A stretch of 44,492 nt of DNA from Shewanella sp. MBTL60-112-B2. GTDB taxonomy: Bacteria; Pseudomonadota; Gammaproteobacteria; Enterobacterales; Shewanellaceae. The stretch covers positions 1 to 44,492 of the forward strand of contig NZ_BPFA01000041.1 of NCBI RefSeq assembly GCF_019655055.1. The letters are read 5' to 3'. Of this stretch, positions 17,641 through 26,795 are shown piece by piece (within the stretch, counting starts at the first letter, position 1; each line of letters opens with the position of its first letter). The position numbers were made by a program, and so were the translations under genes. Under the pieces are notes generated by a model that saw only the letters and a list, made by a program, of their open reading frames with translations, did not search any database and was not told the DNA's origin.

Positions 17641-18777
17641 ATGGAAACACATGAAGCCCTTTACCAACAAGGTTTGGCGCGAATGGAACAACTTCGCAAG
17701 CTACAACCTCGTACCGGTGAAACGCTACAGCAAAAAATGGAACAAAATGGTATTTCTCGTCGTGACTTTATGAAATGGAGCGCTGCGGTTACGGCCATGT
17801 TAGCCTTACCGCTTCCATTTAGTACCTTAGTCGCAGAAGCCGCTGAACTTGCAGACAGAGTGCCGTTAGTTTGGCTGCACATGGCAGAATGTACTGGCTG
17901 TAGCGAATCTCTTATCCGTACCGATACACCTAATCTAGATACCCTCATCTTTAATCATGTCTCTCTTGAGTACCATGAAACCTTAATGGCCGCCGCAGGC
18001 TGGCAAGCAGAAGAAAATCTTGAACACGCATTATCTGCTTACAAAGGCAACTATTTACTTGCTGTTGAGGGCGCAGTCCCAACTGCAAATAATGGCGCTT
18101 ATTTAACGGTGGGCTGTAAAGGCCATACCGGTCTGCACATTGTTAAAGAAGCTGCCGAAGGCGCTGCTGCAATTATTTCTGTCGGTACCTGCGCCGCCTT
18201 TGGTGGTATTCAAGCCGCTGCACCTAACCCTACTGGGGCAAAAGGTGTTTATGAGGTTGTTGATAGAACCGTAATTAACTTAGGTGGCTGTCCACCTAGT
18301 GAGAAAAACATTGTCGGCACCCTGATGTATTTCATCATGTTTGGCAAGTTACCTGCCCTTGATATGTTTAACCGTCCTAAGTGGGCATACGGTGCTCGTG
18401 TGCATGATAACTGCGAACGTCGTGGCCGTTTTGATGCTGGTGAGTTTGTTGAGGAATTCGGCGACCAAGGCGCAAAAGATGGCTACTGCCTTTATAAAGT
18501 AGGTTGTAAGGGCCCTTATACCTATAACAACTGTCCAACCGAAAGATTCAACCACCATACCAGTTGGCCAGTGCTTGCTGGTCACGGCTGTATTGGCTGC
18601 TCAGAACCTAACTTCTGGGACGATATGGCTGACTTTGAAAAACCTTTAGGAAGGCAATTACTGCATGGTTTAGATGCGACAAGCGACACTGTGGGCGCTG
18701 TCATTCTAGGTGCAACTGCAGTCGGAATTGGCGCCCATGCTGTCGCCAGTATTTTTGCCAAATCTGAAGAGGAATAA
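17641..18777 (+). CDS. hyaA: [NiFe] hydrogenase small subunit, Tat-exported
   Basis: The small subunit carries the iron-sulfur relay that moves electrons from the active site to the membrane. The 378-residue precursor has a twin-arginine signal (SRRDFMKW at residues 39-46) after an unusually long N-terminal tail, then a hydrophobic stretch. Cluster motifs follow: CTGCSES (Cys84, Cys87) and GTCAAFGG and GGCPPSE for the proximal cluster, then HDNCERRGRFD, KVGCKGPYTYNNC and HGCIGCSEPNFW for the medial and distal clusters. A C-terminal membrane helix (GAVILGATAVGIGAHAVASI) anchors it facing the periplasm. The positions that are extra cysteines in oxygen-tolerant enzymes are glycines here (CTGC, AFGG), so a standard oxygen-sensitive enzyme is expected. 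It is first in the operon, 2 bases before hyaB. Confidence 0.96.
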   Translation: METHEALYQQGLARMEQLRKLQPRTGETLQQKMEQNGISRRDFMKWSAAVTAMLALPLPFSTLVAEAAELADRVPLVWLHMAECTGCSESLIRTDTPNLDTLIFNHVSLEYHETLMAAAGWQAEENLEHALSAYKGNYLLAVEGAVPTANNGAYLTVGCKGHTGLHIVKEAAEGAAAIISVGTCAAFGGIQAAAPNPTGAKGVYEVVDRTVINLGGCPPSEKNIVGTLMYFIMFGKLPALDMFNRPKWAYGARVHDNCERRGRFDAGEFVEEFGDQGAKDGYCLYKVGCKGPYTYNNCPTERFNHHTSWPVLAGHGCIGCSEPNFWDDMADFEKPLGRQLLHGLDATSDTVGAVILGATAVGIGAHAVASIFAKSEEE

Positions 18778-18779
18778 TC

Positions 18780-20483
18780 ATGAGCAAACGTGTAGTCATA
18801 GATCCAATCACTCGTATTGAAGGCCATCTGCGAGTTGAAGTCGAAGTCGACGAAAATAATGTTATTCAAAAAGCTTGGTCATCATCGACTTTATGGCGCG
18901 GAATTGAAGTTATTCTTAAGGGCCGCACACCTATGGATGTTGGCCTCATCGTGCAGCGTATTTGCGGCGTGTGTACTTATTCCCACTACCGCTGCGGTAC
19001 AGAAGCGGTAGAAAATGCGTTAGGCGTAAAGATCCCCCTTAATGCTAAGTACCTTAGAAGCTTGATGCAAACATCGCTTTATATGCATGATCATATTGTG
19101 CACTTCTATCACCTTCATGGTTTAGATTGGGTTGATGTTGTATCTGCATTAAGTGCTGATCCTGCGCTAGCTGCTCAAGAAGCACTTAAATACACTGCCA
19201 ATCCAATTGCGGCAGGTGAAGGCGATCTTCGAGCAGTGCAAGAGCGCGTAGCGGGTCTTGTTGCAACCGGTAAATTAGGGCCATTTGCTAACGCATACTG
19301 GGGCAATGGCACCTATAAGTTTACCCCTGAACAAAACTTAATCGCTTTATCACATTACTTAAAAGCACTAGAAGTTCAGCGTATTGCAGCAGAAATGCTA
19401 GCGATATTCGGTGGTAAGTCACCGCATCCGCAATCAATTGTTGTCGGTGGTGTTACTTCAGTTCGCGACATGCTAAGCCCTGCTCGCTTACAAGAGTGGA
19501 AGCAAAAGCATCAAATTGTTCAAGACTTTATTATCCGCGCTTATAAAGCTGACATCGTCATGGCAGCGGCAGCATTTGGCGCAGAGCCAAGTGTATTAGG
19601 TGGTGTAAACGTTAAGAACTTCTTAGCCACTGAAGACTTCTTGCTAAGTGATGGTCAGTACATGTTTAACCAAGGCGTTATCATGAACGGTGATCTTGGT
19701 AACGTTAGCGATTTAGATCCTGACATGATCAAAGAGGATGCGACGCACGCTTGGTATAAAGCCGACGCACCACAGCACCCATACGATGGTACAACTGTTC
19801 CCGACTACACCGGCTTTGTTGAGCGTGATACCGTTTACGGTAAGTTACCAACTGTTGATGGCGACGGTAAATACACTTGGGTTAAATCCCCTCGTTACAA
19901 CGGTGAACCTGTCGAAGTAGGCCCTCTAGCCAGCTTACTTGTAAGCTACGCACGTGGTAACCAAGTAGTTGTCGACTCAGTAAACGGTTTACTTGAAGCG
20001 ACTGGCTTACCTGTTGAAGCACTATTTACTACGTTGGGCCGCACCGCCGCTCGCATGCTGCAAACTGTTATCGTTGCCGAAGAAGGTCTTAAGACTTTTG
20101 ACGCCATGCTTACCAACATGCAATCGGACGAAGCCACATACGTGAAGCCGGAGATTGATTCTAGCAAAGAGTATATTGGCCACGCCATGATTGAAGCGCC
20201 GCGAGGCATGCTCAGTCACTGGATCCGTATCAAAGGCGGCCTAGTTGAGAACTATCAAGCGGTAGTACCGACAACCTGGAATGCCGGACCTGTGGATGCA
20301 CAAGGCAAAATGGGACCTTATGAGGCCTCTTTGATTGGGCTTAAGCTTGAAGATCCTACTAAGCCTTTAGAAGTTATCCGAATTATTCACTCTTTTGACC
20401 CTTGCATGGCGTGTGCTGTACACGTGATGGATTACAAAGGACAAGACTTAGGTGAATTTAAAATTGATCCCAACGGATTTTAA
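18780..20483 (+). CDS. hyaB: [NiFe] hydrogenase large subunit
   Basis: This subunit holds the Ni-Fe active site that oxidises hydrogen. Both metal-binding motifs are intact: RICGVCTYSH (Cys62, Cys65) and DPCMACAVH (Cys542, Cys545). The 19 residues after His548 (VMDYKGQDLGEF onward) form the C-terminal extension that the endopeptidase HyaD would remove after nickel insertion. The N-terminal DPITRIEGHLRVEVEV is typical of group 1 enzymes. Its 567 residues are a normal length. The ribosome binding site lies inside the end of hyaA, which implies translational coupling. It has no signal peptide and would be exported with the Tat-tagged small subunit. Confidence 0.97.
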   Translation: MSKRVVIDPITRIEGHLRVEVEVDENNVIQKAWSSSTLWRGIEVILKGRTPMDVGLIVQRICGVCTYSHYRCGTEAVENALGVKIPLNAKYLRSLMQTSLYMHDHIVHFYHLHGLDWVDVVSALSADPALAAQEALKYTANPIAAGEGDLRAVQERVAGLVATGKLGPFANAYWGNGTYKFTPEQNLIALSHYLKALEVQRIAAEMLAIFGGKSPHPQSIVVGGVTSVRDMLSPARLQEWKQKHQIVQDFIIRAYKADIVMAAAAFGAEPSVLGGVNVKNFLATEDFLLSDGQYMFNQGVIMNGDLGNVSDLDPDMIKEDATHAWYKADAPQHPYDGTTVPDYTGFVERDTVYGKLPTVDGDGKYTWVKSPRYNGEPVEVGPLASLLVSYARGNQVVVDSVNGLLEATGLPVEALFTTLGRTAARMLQTVIVAEEGLKTFDAMLTNMQSDEATYVKPEIDSSKEYIGHAMIEAPRGMLSHWIRIKGGLVENYQAVVPTTWNAGPVDAQGKMGPYEASLIGLKLEDPTKPLEVIRIIHSFDPCMACAVHVMDYKGQDLGEFKIDPNGF

Positions 20484-20497
20484 TCAAGGGGGATAGC

Positions 20498-21166
20498 ATG
20501 GCAACTCAATCTGCGCCCTACCAAAGGGAACTGATCTTTGGTGCTGCAATAAGAATATTTCACTGGCTAAGAGCCTTAGCCATACTTGTATTAATCATTA
20601 CTGGGTTTTACATCTCGTGGCCATTTTTGGTGGCACCTGATAACTCCGATGTTCTAGTACAAGGCTATATTCGTGCGGCTCATCAGATCTTTGGATTTGT
20701 TTTAGTCGCAATAACCATAGTCCGCGCTTACCTGTTCTTTTTCGGTAAGAGTGATATCGAGCGACGTTCATTTAAAGATGTAATGAGCGTTAAGAGTTGG
20801 ATCACCCAGCTTAAGTCCTATCTTTGGATGGGACATTTAGACAAAGCCGGCGTCTATGGTCCCCTTCAGTTCGTGACTTACTTAGCAATATCCGTCGTTG
20901 CTGCTTTAATCTGCATTACAGGCCTAGTCTTGTATGCCAATGTATATCACGAAGGTCTTGGTGGCTTACTTGCACCTATGGCTAACTGGGTAACAGCATT
21001 GATGGGTGGATTAGCACCAGTTCGGATCTGGCACCATTACTTGACTTGGGTCTTTATCATCTTTGTGGTGATCCACGTATACATGGCGGTTTGGTCTGGT
21101 ATTCGCTTTAAGCATAACTCAGTGGACTCTATCGTCTCTGGCTATGATTACCATAAGAAAAAATAA
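20498..21166 (+). CDS. hyaC: Hydrogenase cytochrome b subunit
   Basis: This di-haem b-type membrane protein takes electrons from the small subunit and passes them to the quinone pool. The 222 residues contain four hydrophobic segments: ALAILVLIITGFYISW, FGFVLVAITIVRAYLFF, TYLAISVVAALICITGLVL and WVFIIFVVIHVYMAVW. Candidate haem-ligating histidines are in IFHWLRA, AAHQIFG, WHHYLTW and VIHVYM. AAGGGGG lies upstream of the ATG, 14 bases after hyaB. It suits a respiratory uptake hydrogenase facing the periplasm. Confidence 0.95.
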   Translation: MATQSAPYQRELIFGAAIRIFHWLRALAILVLIITGFYISWPFLVAPDNSDVLVQGYIRAAHQIFGFVLVAITIVRAYLFFFGKSDIERRSFKDVMSVKSWITQLKSYLWMGHLDKAGVYGPLQFVTYLAISVVAALICITGLVLYANVYHEGLGGLLAPMANWVTALMGGLAPVRIWHHYLTWVFIIFVVIHVYMAVWSGIRFKHNSVDSIVSGYDYHKKK

Positions 21167-21175
21167 AAGGAAAAC

Positions 21176-21733
21176 ATGAAGATATTGCTACTTGGTATTG
21201 GCAATGTCCTGTACGCCGATGAGGGCATCGGCGTACATTTCGTCAATTACATCCAAGAAAACTATTGTTTTGATCATCAAACACATCAACTTGATGTGCT
21301 TGATGGTGGAACGCTTGCCCAAGGTCTTATTCCTACACTTTGCCAATATGACTACCTCATTGTTGTAGATACTGTGAATGCTAACGGTGTCGCGCCAGGG
21401 GAGGTATATTTCTTTGACTTCGACAAAGCCCCCGCTGAGATTGATTGGCAAGGCAGCGCTCATGAAGTTGAGATGCTACAAACCCTGATCATGATGGAGA
21501 TGGTTGGTGATAGACCAAAAACCTTCGTTTTAGGGGTTACCCCTACTGTCTTAGAACCTATGACTCTAGGGTTAACCGAACAGATCTTAGCTGCCGTACC
21601 TTTGATGGAAAAAACACTACTGAGCCATATGGGATCTTTAGGCTTTACACATCAACGTATTGCGAATATTGACATAAACATTCTCATTCCTGACTCTTAT
21701 AAACGTGGTTTAACTTTAGATGAAGAATATTAG
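21176..21733 (+). CDS. hyaD: Hydrogenase maturation endopeptidase
   Basis: HyaD removes the C-terminal tail of the large subunit after the metal centre is built. The 185-residue protein has the family features: LLGIGNVLYADEGIG with the nickel-sensing Glu, DVLDGGT, VVDTV with the conserved Asp, and the GSAHEVEML histidine. It follows hyaC by 9 bases with AAAAGGAAA as ribosome binding site. Its last 14 bases overlap the next gene. Confidence 0.95.
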   Translation: MKILLLGIGNVLYADEGIGVHFVNYIQENYCFDHQTHQLDVLDGGTLAQGLIPTLCQYDYLIVVDTVNANGVAPGEVYFFDFDKAPAEIDWQGSAHEVEMLQTLIMMEMVGDRPKTFVLGVTPTVLEPMTLGLTEQILAAVPLMEKTLLSHMGSLGFTHQRIANIDINILIPDSYKRGLTLDEEY

Positions 21734-23483
21734 ATTTGAGTTTAATTGTACCCGCGACGTTCCTTTTTACGCTCACCTTTGCAATCAGTACCTGCAAAAT
21801 GATCAATATGACGTAACCATAGGTAAAAACGACAACCTTTATTATATTGAGGCTAAGGGTGAGCAAGCTCAACTTGAGACTCTAGCCGATGCGATAGCCA
21901 ATGACTTCTTGATTTCAACCTGGCTAGTAAAGCCACAAATAACGGCTATCGATATACCTATTGGTACTAGAAAGCTTTTAGAAACTACTGAGCTTGACCT
22001 TGAATATTGCCAACATTGCCAACCGCAACTTGGTGATAATCAAGCTGCACACTTTGGCGAGATTGATTTTAAATGCCCTTGTTGTATGGCTCATACTAGG
22101 ATCTCTGCAGATGAGCAGGCCATCTCATTAGCCGATGCCAAAGCGCTTGTTACAAAGCTCGATAAATTAGGCTCTATTGAACTGCCCGTCGGCAATAATG
22201 GCGTTGCAGTTATTATCAGTTTCCAACCCATTGAAAACCAACCTATTGAAAGTCGCCAGCAGTTGGTTTGCTGTAATCCAAATAATTTACACGCGCATTT
22301 CTGTGTTAGCGACAACCAAGTACTGGCCCTTTCGAGCATTGAGAAGCCTTTTATAAAAGCGCGCCCAATCAGTAGCCATACACGACTTAAGCAACCCATC
22401 TACGAGATCTGTTTTGCCAAATCACGTTTATTACTGGTGATCTGCGAGATTTTACGCCAACAAGGCATAGATTATGTTTATATTGCAAATAGTCAGAACC
22501 CTAAGATGGCTTTAGTTGAAGCTAAATGGTCATTGATAGATACTCCGCTATCGACACAAAAATTTGTTATCAATGCAATTCGCCAACCTTTACACGATGA
22601 TGCTCAAGCAGGACACTATCAGGCTAGCTGGAGAGCAAATCATATTGAGATCATTGCCGATAGGCACAGTGTTCAACAAGCCAATACAGTAGCGCCTATC
22701 AATAATGCGGCAAAGTGTGCACTGCATGCCGCTTTGATTACAGACACAAAACCAAAGAATATTGCAGCCTTGTATTTCAGTAATACAAGTAAGACACAAA
22801 TAGTGACTTTAGATGGTAAACAACAGCTTGAACTATTTTTTGAGTTTCCAAGTCTACCCGATAATGGCTATGACATAGTCCATCACCTCGAACTCTCACC
22901 GCAGAAAACACTACTGGATAAATTTAAAGCACAATATCCAGAGGATTACTTAAAGCTTCTCTCTTTAAAGCTTACTCAGCCAACCGATAATATTGAGAGC
23001 TTGTGGGCCATTGCAGCAATCTTTCTCGGTGCATCAACTCAAACAAACCAGACTAGAGCTTTGAGCAAAACAGAGCTTTGCGATTTCGTAGTTGCCCGCG
23101 CCATGTGTCACAAAGGCGCAAATGCACCACGAGTCGATTTTCCGTTAACTCGAGGTGAGGCATTTAGAAGCCTAAACTGGTGTAAGACCTTAGGAAGTAT
23201 TATCAGCTTTAAAATCGCAGAAGAAGAAAACATCGACAAGCTTGCCTTTGGTATGCATGACTCTTTTGCTGATTATATCTGCAACTGGATTGAGCATTTA
23301 GATCAAAATATCTGTATTAAGTCAGTTGTAATCGCTGGTAATAGTTTTGCTAATGAAGTGCTAGCCCAAAGAGTCGCTCTTCGTCTTGGCAAAAACTTTA
23401 GTCTTAACTCGAACCCACAGATGGATCTAGATGGACTGAATATCGCCGCCGGTGCCTTATATCTTAAGCAGCGCAGGCACTAA
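21720..23483 (+). CDS. HypF-like protein, apparently a degenerate HypF paralogue
   Basis: This 587-residue protein sits between hyaD (14-base overlap) and hypF (7-base gap). Its layout parallels HypF by eye. Residues about 4-65 resemble an acylphosphatase fold (RFEFNC, then YYIEAKGEQAQLETLADAI) but lack the VQGVGFR catalytic loop. A four-cysteine zinc finger follows at Cys97/Cys100 and Cys119/Cys122. A middle region and a Kae1-like C-terminus follow, where ALHAAL (about residues 334-339) stands in for HHYAH, SNTS for DGTG, and VVIAGNSFANEVLAQRV for VLCGGVFQNRYLLE. The catalytic residues of carbamoylation therefore seem lost, and a scaffold or chaperone role is inferred. The gene may correspond to what some Shewanella annotations call hyaE, which I cannot confirm. 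No ribosome binding site is evident, so translational coupling to hyaD is likely. Confidence 0.8.
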   Translation: MKNIRFEFNCTRDVPFYAHLCNQYLQNDQYDVTIGKNDNLYYIEAKGEQAQLETLADAIANDFLISTWLVKPQITAIDIPIGTRKLLETTELDLEYCQHCQPQLGDNQAAHFGEIDFKCPCCMAHTRISADEQAISLADAKALVTKLDKLGSIELPVGNNGVAVIISFQPIENQPIESRQQLVCCNPNNLHAHFCVSDNQVLALSSIEKPFIKARPISSHTRLKQPIYEICFAKSRLLLVICEILRQQGIDYVYIANSQNPKMALVEAKWSLIDTPLSTQKFVINAIRQPLHDDAQAGHYQASWRANHIEIIADRHSVQQANTVAPINNAAKCALHAALITDTKPKNIAALYFSNTSKTQIVTLDGKQQLELFFEFPSLPDNGYDIVHHLELSPQKTLLDKFKAQYPEDYLKLLSLKLTQPTDNIESLWAIAAIFLGASTQTNQTRALSKTELCDFVVARAMCHKGANAPRVDFPLTRGEAFRSLNWCKTLGSIISFKIAEEENIDKLAFGMHDSFADYICNWIEHLDQNICIKSVVIAGNSFANEVLAQRVALRLGKNFSLNSNPQMDLDGLNIAAGALYLKQRRH

Positions 23484-23489
23484 GATCTG

Positions 23490-25934
23490 ATGACAGTATC
23501 CGTGACTAACAATAAGGCTAAAAACCTGACAAAAAGTCGTTTATGTATAAAAATCACCGGCATCGTTCAAGGTGTCGGTTTTCGTCCCTTTGTTTATCGT
23601 TTAGCTCATGAGCTAAACCTAACTGGTAACGTACTTAATAACAGTCAAGGAGTAACAATAGAGGTTCAGGGACACGCTGTTGCTCTGGCTAAATTTGAAA
23701 GTAGCCTTAGAGATCAACCGCCTCCTCTCGCTCGTATTGATAGTGTTAATGTAAACCCATTACCAACTATCGACGCCTGTAGTGTATTTGGCATTATACA
23801 TAGTGAAAATGTCAGCCAAGCGGTTGTAGCTGTATCTCCCGACAAATGTACTTGTAGTGATTGCTTTGATGAAATAAACGATGCAAATAACCGCCACTTT
23901 AGATACCCGTTCACCAATTGTACTAATTGTGGCCCCAGATATTCGCTTATTAATGCCCTTCCCTACGATAGACCAAATACTGCCATGGCTAATTTCGCTA
24001 TGTGCCCTGACTGTGAGCAGGCGTATTTAGACCCGATGGACAGGCGATACCACGCTCAGCCTGTGAGCTGTCCTAACTGCGGTCCTCAGCTAAGTTTTAA
24101 ACGAGCTGACTTAACCGTACTCAGCTACAAAGAAAGTGCACTTGAAGATGCAATCAGCGCATTGGTTGATGGAAAAATATTAGCCGTTAAAGGAATTGGC
24201 GGCTTTCATCTAGTTTGCGATGCCACTAATGATATGAGTGTTGAACGCTTAAGGCAGCGAAAAAGTCGACCAGCCAAACCTTTTGCTGTTATGGTCGAAA
24301 CTATTGAGGCCGCGGCAAAGTTAGTCAGTGGCAGTCAAGCTGAGTGGGCGATTTTAAGCAGTGCCGAACGCCCTATTACACTAATGCGTAAGTTGGCGCC
24401 ACTCAGTCCTGAGCCTCACACTAATACAGAAGCTAACGCAAAAGCAGTTCCTAGTTCCAACAGTCTGCCAGATCATGTTAGCCAAACAAGATCTACTTTA
24501 GAGCTCAGTGACTTAGTTGCCCCTGAAATCGACAGGCTCGGTATATTTCTGCCCTATACCCCTTTACATCAACTGTTACTCAGTGGTGTTAAACGGCCTT
24601 TAGTCATGACCAGTGCTAATCTTGCCGGTGAGCCAATCATCACAGATAGCCAAACAATCAATACTAAACTGGTTCATGTTGTTGACAACATTCTTGATCA
24701 CGACCGGCCAATTTTGAATAGCTGTGATGACAGTGTAGTACAGCTAATTAACGATAAGTTGCAAGTTCTACGTTTAGCTAGAGGCTATGCACCGCTTTGT
24801 TTATATAGTGAAGCTCCATTAACTAACAGCATTCTTGCTCTAGGCGCCCAACAGAAGAACAGCGTCAGTTTTGGTTTTGAGCATAATCTATTTCTCAGCC
24901 CGCATATTGGCGATCTAGTATCAATTGAAGCCGAGGAGTACTTTCACCACACACTTAACACCTTTTCTAGATTATATGAGTTTAGCGCCAGTCGGCTAGT
25001 CCATGACAGCCACCCTGATTACACCACCAGCCGATGGGCTTTGTCACAATCTGTGCCTAATATAAGCTCTGTTCAGCATCACTACGCTCATGTATTGAGT
25101 GTCATGGCAGTGAATAAAGTCACCACGCCTGTCCTAGGGTTTAGTTTCGATGGCACTGGTTTAGGGGATGATAATGCCTTATGGGGTGGAGAGGCGCTTT
25201 ACTGTGACGTTAGCCAATATCAACGTATTGCTCACCTTAAACCCTTTACACTTATTGGTGGCGAACAAGCCATTAAGCAACCCGTCAGGCTATTACTCGC
25301 TATTTTACTTGAAAAGTATTCACCACAAGAAATTAAGGATTTAAATCTTCCAGCGTTTAATGCGCTTTCACCCATAATGTTTAATAACCTCGTTAAACTT
25401 TGGCCAGCTGGCAATGCTATCAAGACTTCTTCAATTGGCAGACTGTTCGACGCTGTGGCTGTTGCACTGGGACTTATTAGTGAAACGCAATATGAAGGGC
25501 AAGCCGGGATCTTGATTGAAACTGCAGCTAACAGCATTAACAATGACATTGAGATGAAAAATATTGATGACATGCAATCCATTCAATTTCATATTCAACA
25601 AATTGATTCACAGTGGGATGGCTCAGAGCTATTGCGCCAAATCATAGAAAAAATAACTGAGGCCCCACTTAGCCAGAAACGCATCGGTTTGATCGCCAAA
25701 GCATTTATGGACGCCCTGAGCGATATGTTATGCCAGTGCGCTAAAGACTACCTTGAAACCCCAATCGTACTTTGTGGTGGGGTATTTCAAAATCGCTATC
25801 TACTCGAGCGCAGTGAAAAACAATTAATTGCTCAAGGTAACCAACTGCTTTTCAGTGACAAAGTACCAATCAATGATGCTGGTATTGCCCTAGGTCAACT
25901 TTGGCATGCAATGCATAACAACAATCATGTGTGA
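23490..25934 (+). CDS. hypF: Carbamoyltransferase HypF
   Basis: HypF turns carbamoyl phosphate into a thiocarbamate on the C-terminal cysteine of HypE, the source of the cyanide ligands of the active-site iron. Domains in order are an acylphosphatase with GIVQGVGFRPF (residues 24-34), paired zinc fingers (CSDC, CTNC, CPDC, CPNC), a YrdC-like domain (GIGGFHLVCDA, RKSRPAKPFAVM) and a Kae1-like domain with HHYAH, DGTGLGDD and CGGVFQNRYLLE. At 814 residues it is longer than usual, due to an extra N-terminal stretch and a polar insertion of about 35-40 residues after RKLAPLSPEPH. Any of the in-frame starts close to the first ATG is possible. Confidence 0.96.
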   Translation: MTVSVTNNKAKNLTKSRLCIKITGIVQGVGFRPFVYRLAHELNLTGNVLNNSQGVTIEVQGHAVALAKFESSLRDQPPPLARIDSVNVNPLPTIDACSVFGIIHSENVSQAVVAVSPDKCTCSDCFDEINDANNRHFRYPFTNCTNCGPRYSLINALPYDRPNTAMANFAMCPDCEQAYLDPMDRRYHAQPVSCPNCGPQLSFKRADLTVLSYKESALEDAISALVDGKILAVKGIGGFHLVCDATNDMSVERLRQRKSRPAKPFAVMVETIEAAAKLVSGSQAEWAILSSAERPITLMRKLAPLSPEPHTNTEANAKAVPSSNSLPDHVSQTRSTLELSDLVAPEIDRLGIFLPYTPLHQLLLSGVKRPLVMTSANLAGEPIITDSQTINTKLVHVVDNILDHDRPILNSCDDSVVQLINDKLQVLRLARGYAPLCLYSEAPLTNSILALGAQQKNSVSFGFEHNLFLSPHIGDLVSIEAEEYFHHTLNTFSRLYEFSASRLVHDSHPDYTTSRWALSQSVPNISSVQHHYAHVLSVMAVNKVTTPVLGFSFDGTGLGDDNALWGGEALYCDVSQYQRIAHLKPFTLIGGEQAIKQPVRLLLAILLEKYSPQEIKDLNLPAFNALSPIMFNNLVKLWPAGNAIKTSSIGRLFDAVAVALGLISETQYEGQAGILIETAANSINNDIEMKNIDDMQSIQFHIQQIDSQWDGSELLRQIIEKITEAPLSQKRIGLIAKAFMDALSDMLCQCAKDYLETPIVLCGGVFQNRYLLERSEKQLIAQGNQLLFSDKVPINDAGIALGQLWHAMHNNNHV

Positions 25935-25962
25935 CACCCATCACTACTGAACAGACAAAAAT

Positions 25963-26014
25963 CTGATTTGCATCAAGGTCGCAGTGTTCGACCTGCGTGA
26001 CAATCAATTATAAT
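25963..26014 (+). promoter_or_regulatory. FNR-like box and internal promoter before hypB
   Basis: CTGAT-TTGC-ATCAA (25963-25976) matches the FNR consensus with one mismatch in the only sizeable gap inside the hyp cluster (99 bases). GACAAT at 25999-26004 would place the box at -41.5, and a perfect TATAAT at 26009-26014 would place it at -51.5. An inverted repeat, AGGTCG-N7-CGACCT (25976-25994), lies between box and -10. An internal FNR promoter for hypBCDE is known in Escherichia coli; here it is inferred. Confidence 0.55.
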
Positions 26015-26033
26015 CAAAATAACGGAGTTACCT

Positions 26034-26795
26034 ATGTGCCAAGATTGTGGTTGTTCGATCACTCGTCATGATCATCTTTTAAGTTCGGGTCATTCGCATT
26101 CAAAAACTGACGATAATATCGCAACCAACCCTCAACTCAATGATAAAAAGACCCTATCTGTCATTCATAAGATTTTAGATAAAAACGATATCGAAGCGCA
26201 GCATAACCGAGCACATTTTGAAGCTAAAGGGGTGGCCGCCTTTAACCTAATGAGCAGTCCTGGTAGTGGCAAAACCACATTACTAGAACATTTACATCAA
26301 TACACAGACCTTAAATATGCTGTTATTGAGGGCGATCTTGAAACCTCCAGAGACGCTGACAGACTCAAAGCTAAAGGTATCGATGCCTTTCAAATCCAAA
26401 CGGGTGCGGCTTGCCATCTCGATGCGTTTATGGTGCACAGCGGCTTGCATCACATTGATTTAGACCCTCTGGATATCTGCTTTGTTGAAAACGTTGGTAA
26501 CTTAGTCTGCCCAGCCAGTTACGATGTCGGTACTCATAAAAATATCGTGCTTTTGTCTGTGCCTGAAGGCGATGACAAAATTGAAAAATATCCAGTCATG
26601 TTCCGCCGTGCTGATTTAGTGCTTATCACTAAATCCGATCTTATGCCCTACTTTGACTTTAGTATTGAAGAGTCGCGTGCCCAGCTTAAAAAACTTAACC
26701 CGAATGTTGAGTTAATGGAGATTTCAGTTAAGGAGCCAGAATCACTTCTACAGGTCGCAGATTGGCTATTAAAGCATAAGGGAGCCACTGCGTAA
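26034..26795 (+). CDS. hypB: Hydrogenase nickel incorporation GTPase HypB
   Basis: HypB delivers nickel with HypA to the large subunit, using GTP hydrolysis. The 253 residues start with MCQDCGC (Cys2, Cys5, Cys7), the high-affinity nickel site known from E. coli HypB, followed by a modest histidine-containing stretch (HDHLLSSGHSHSK) rather than a long histidine tract. Walker A is SSPGSGKTTLLE (about residues 74-85), and the GTPase-domain metal site is GAACHLDA. ITKSD fits the guanine-recognition NKxD position. GGAG lies 7 bases before the ATG. Its stop codon overlaps the hypC start (TAATG). Confidence 0.97.
   Translation: MCQDCGCSITRHDHLLSSGHSHSKTDDNIATNPQLNDKKTLSVIHKILDKNDIEAQHNRAHFEAKGVAAFNLMSSPGSGKTTLLEHLHQYTDLKYAVIEGDLETSRDADRLKAKGIDAFQIQTGAACHLDAFMVHSGLHHIDLDPLDICFVENVGNLVCPASYDVGTHKNIVLLSVPEGDDKIEKYPVMFRRADLVLITKSDLMPYFDFSIEESRAQLKKLNPNVELMEISVKEPESLLQVADWLLKHKGATA

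Noticed and set aside
25976..25994. AGGTCG-N7-CGACCT hairpin as a terminator after hypF
   Set aside because: No T-run follows it, and it lies between an FNR-like box and a -10 element, so a regulatory role is likelier.
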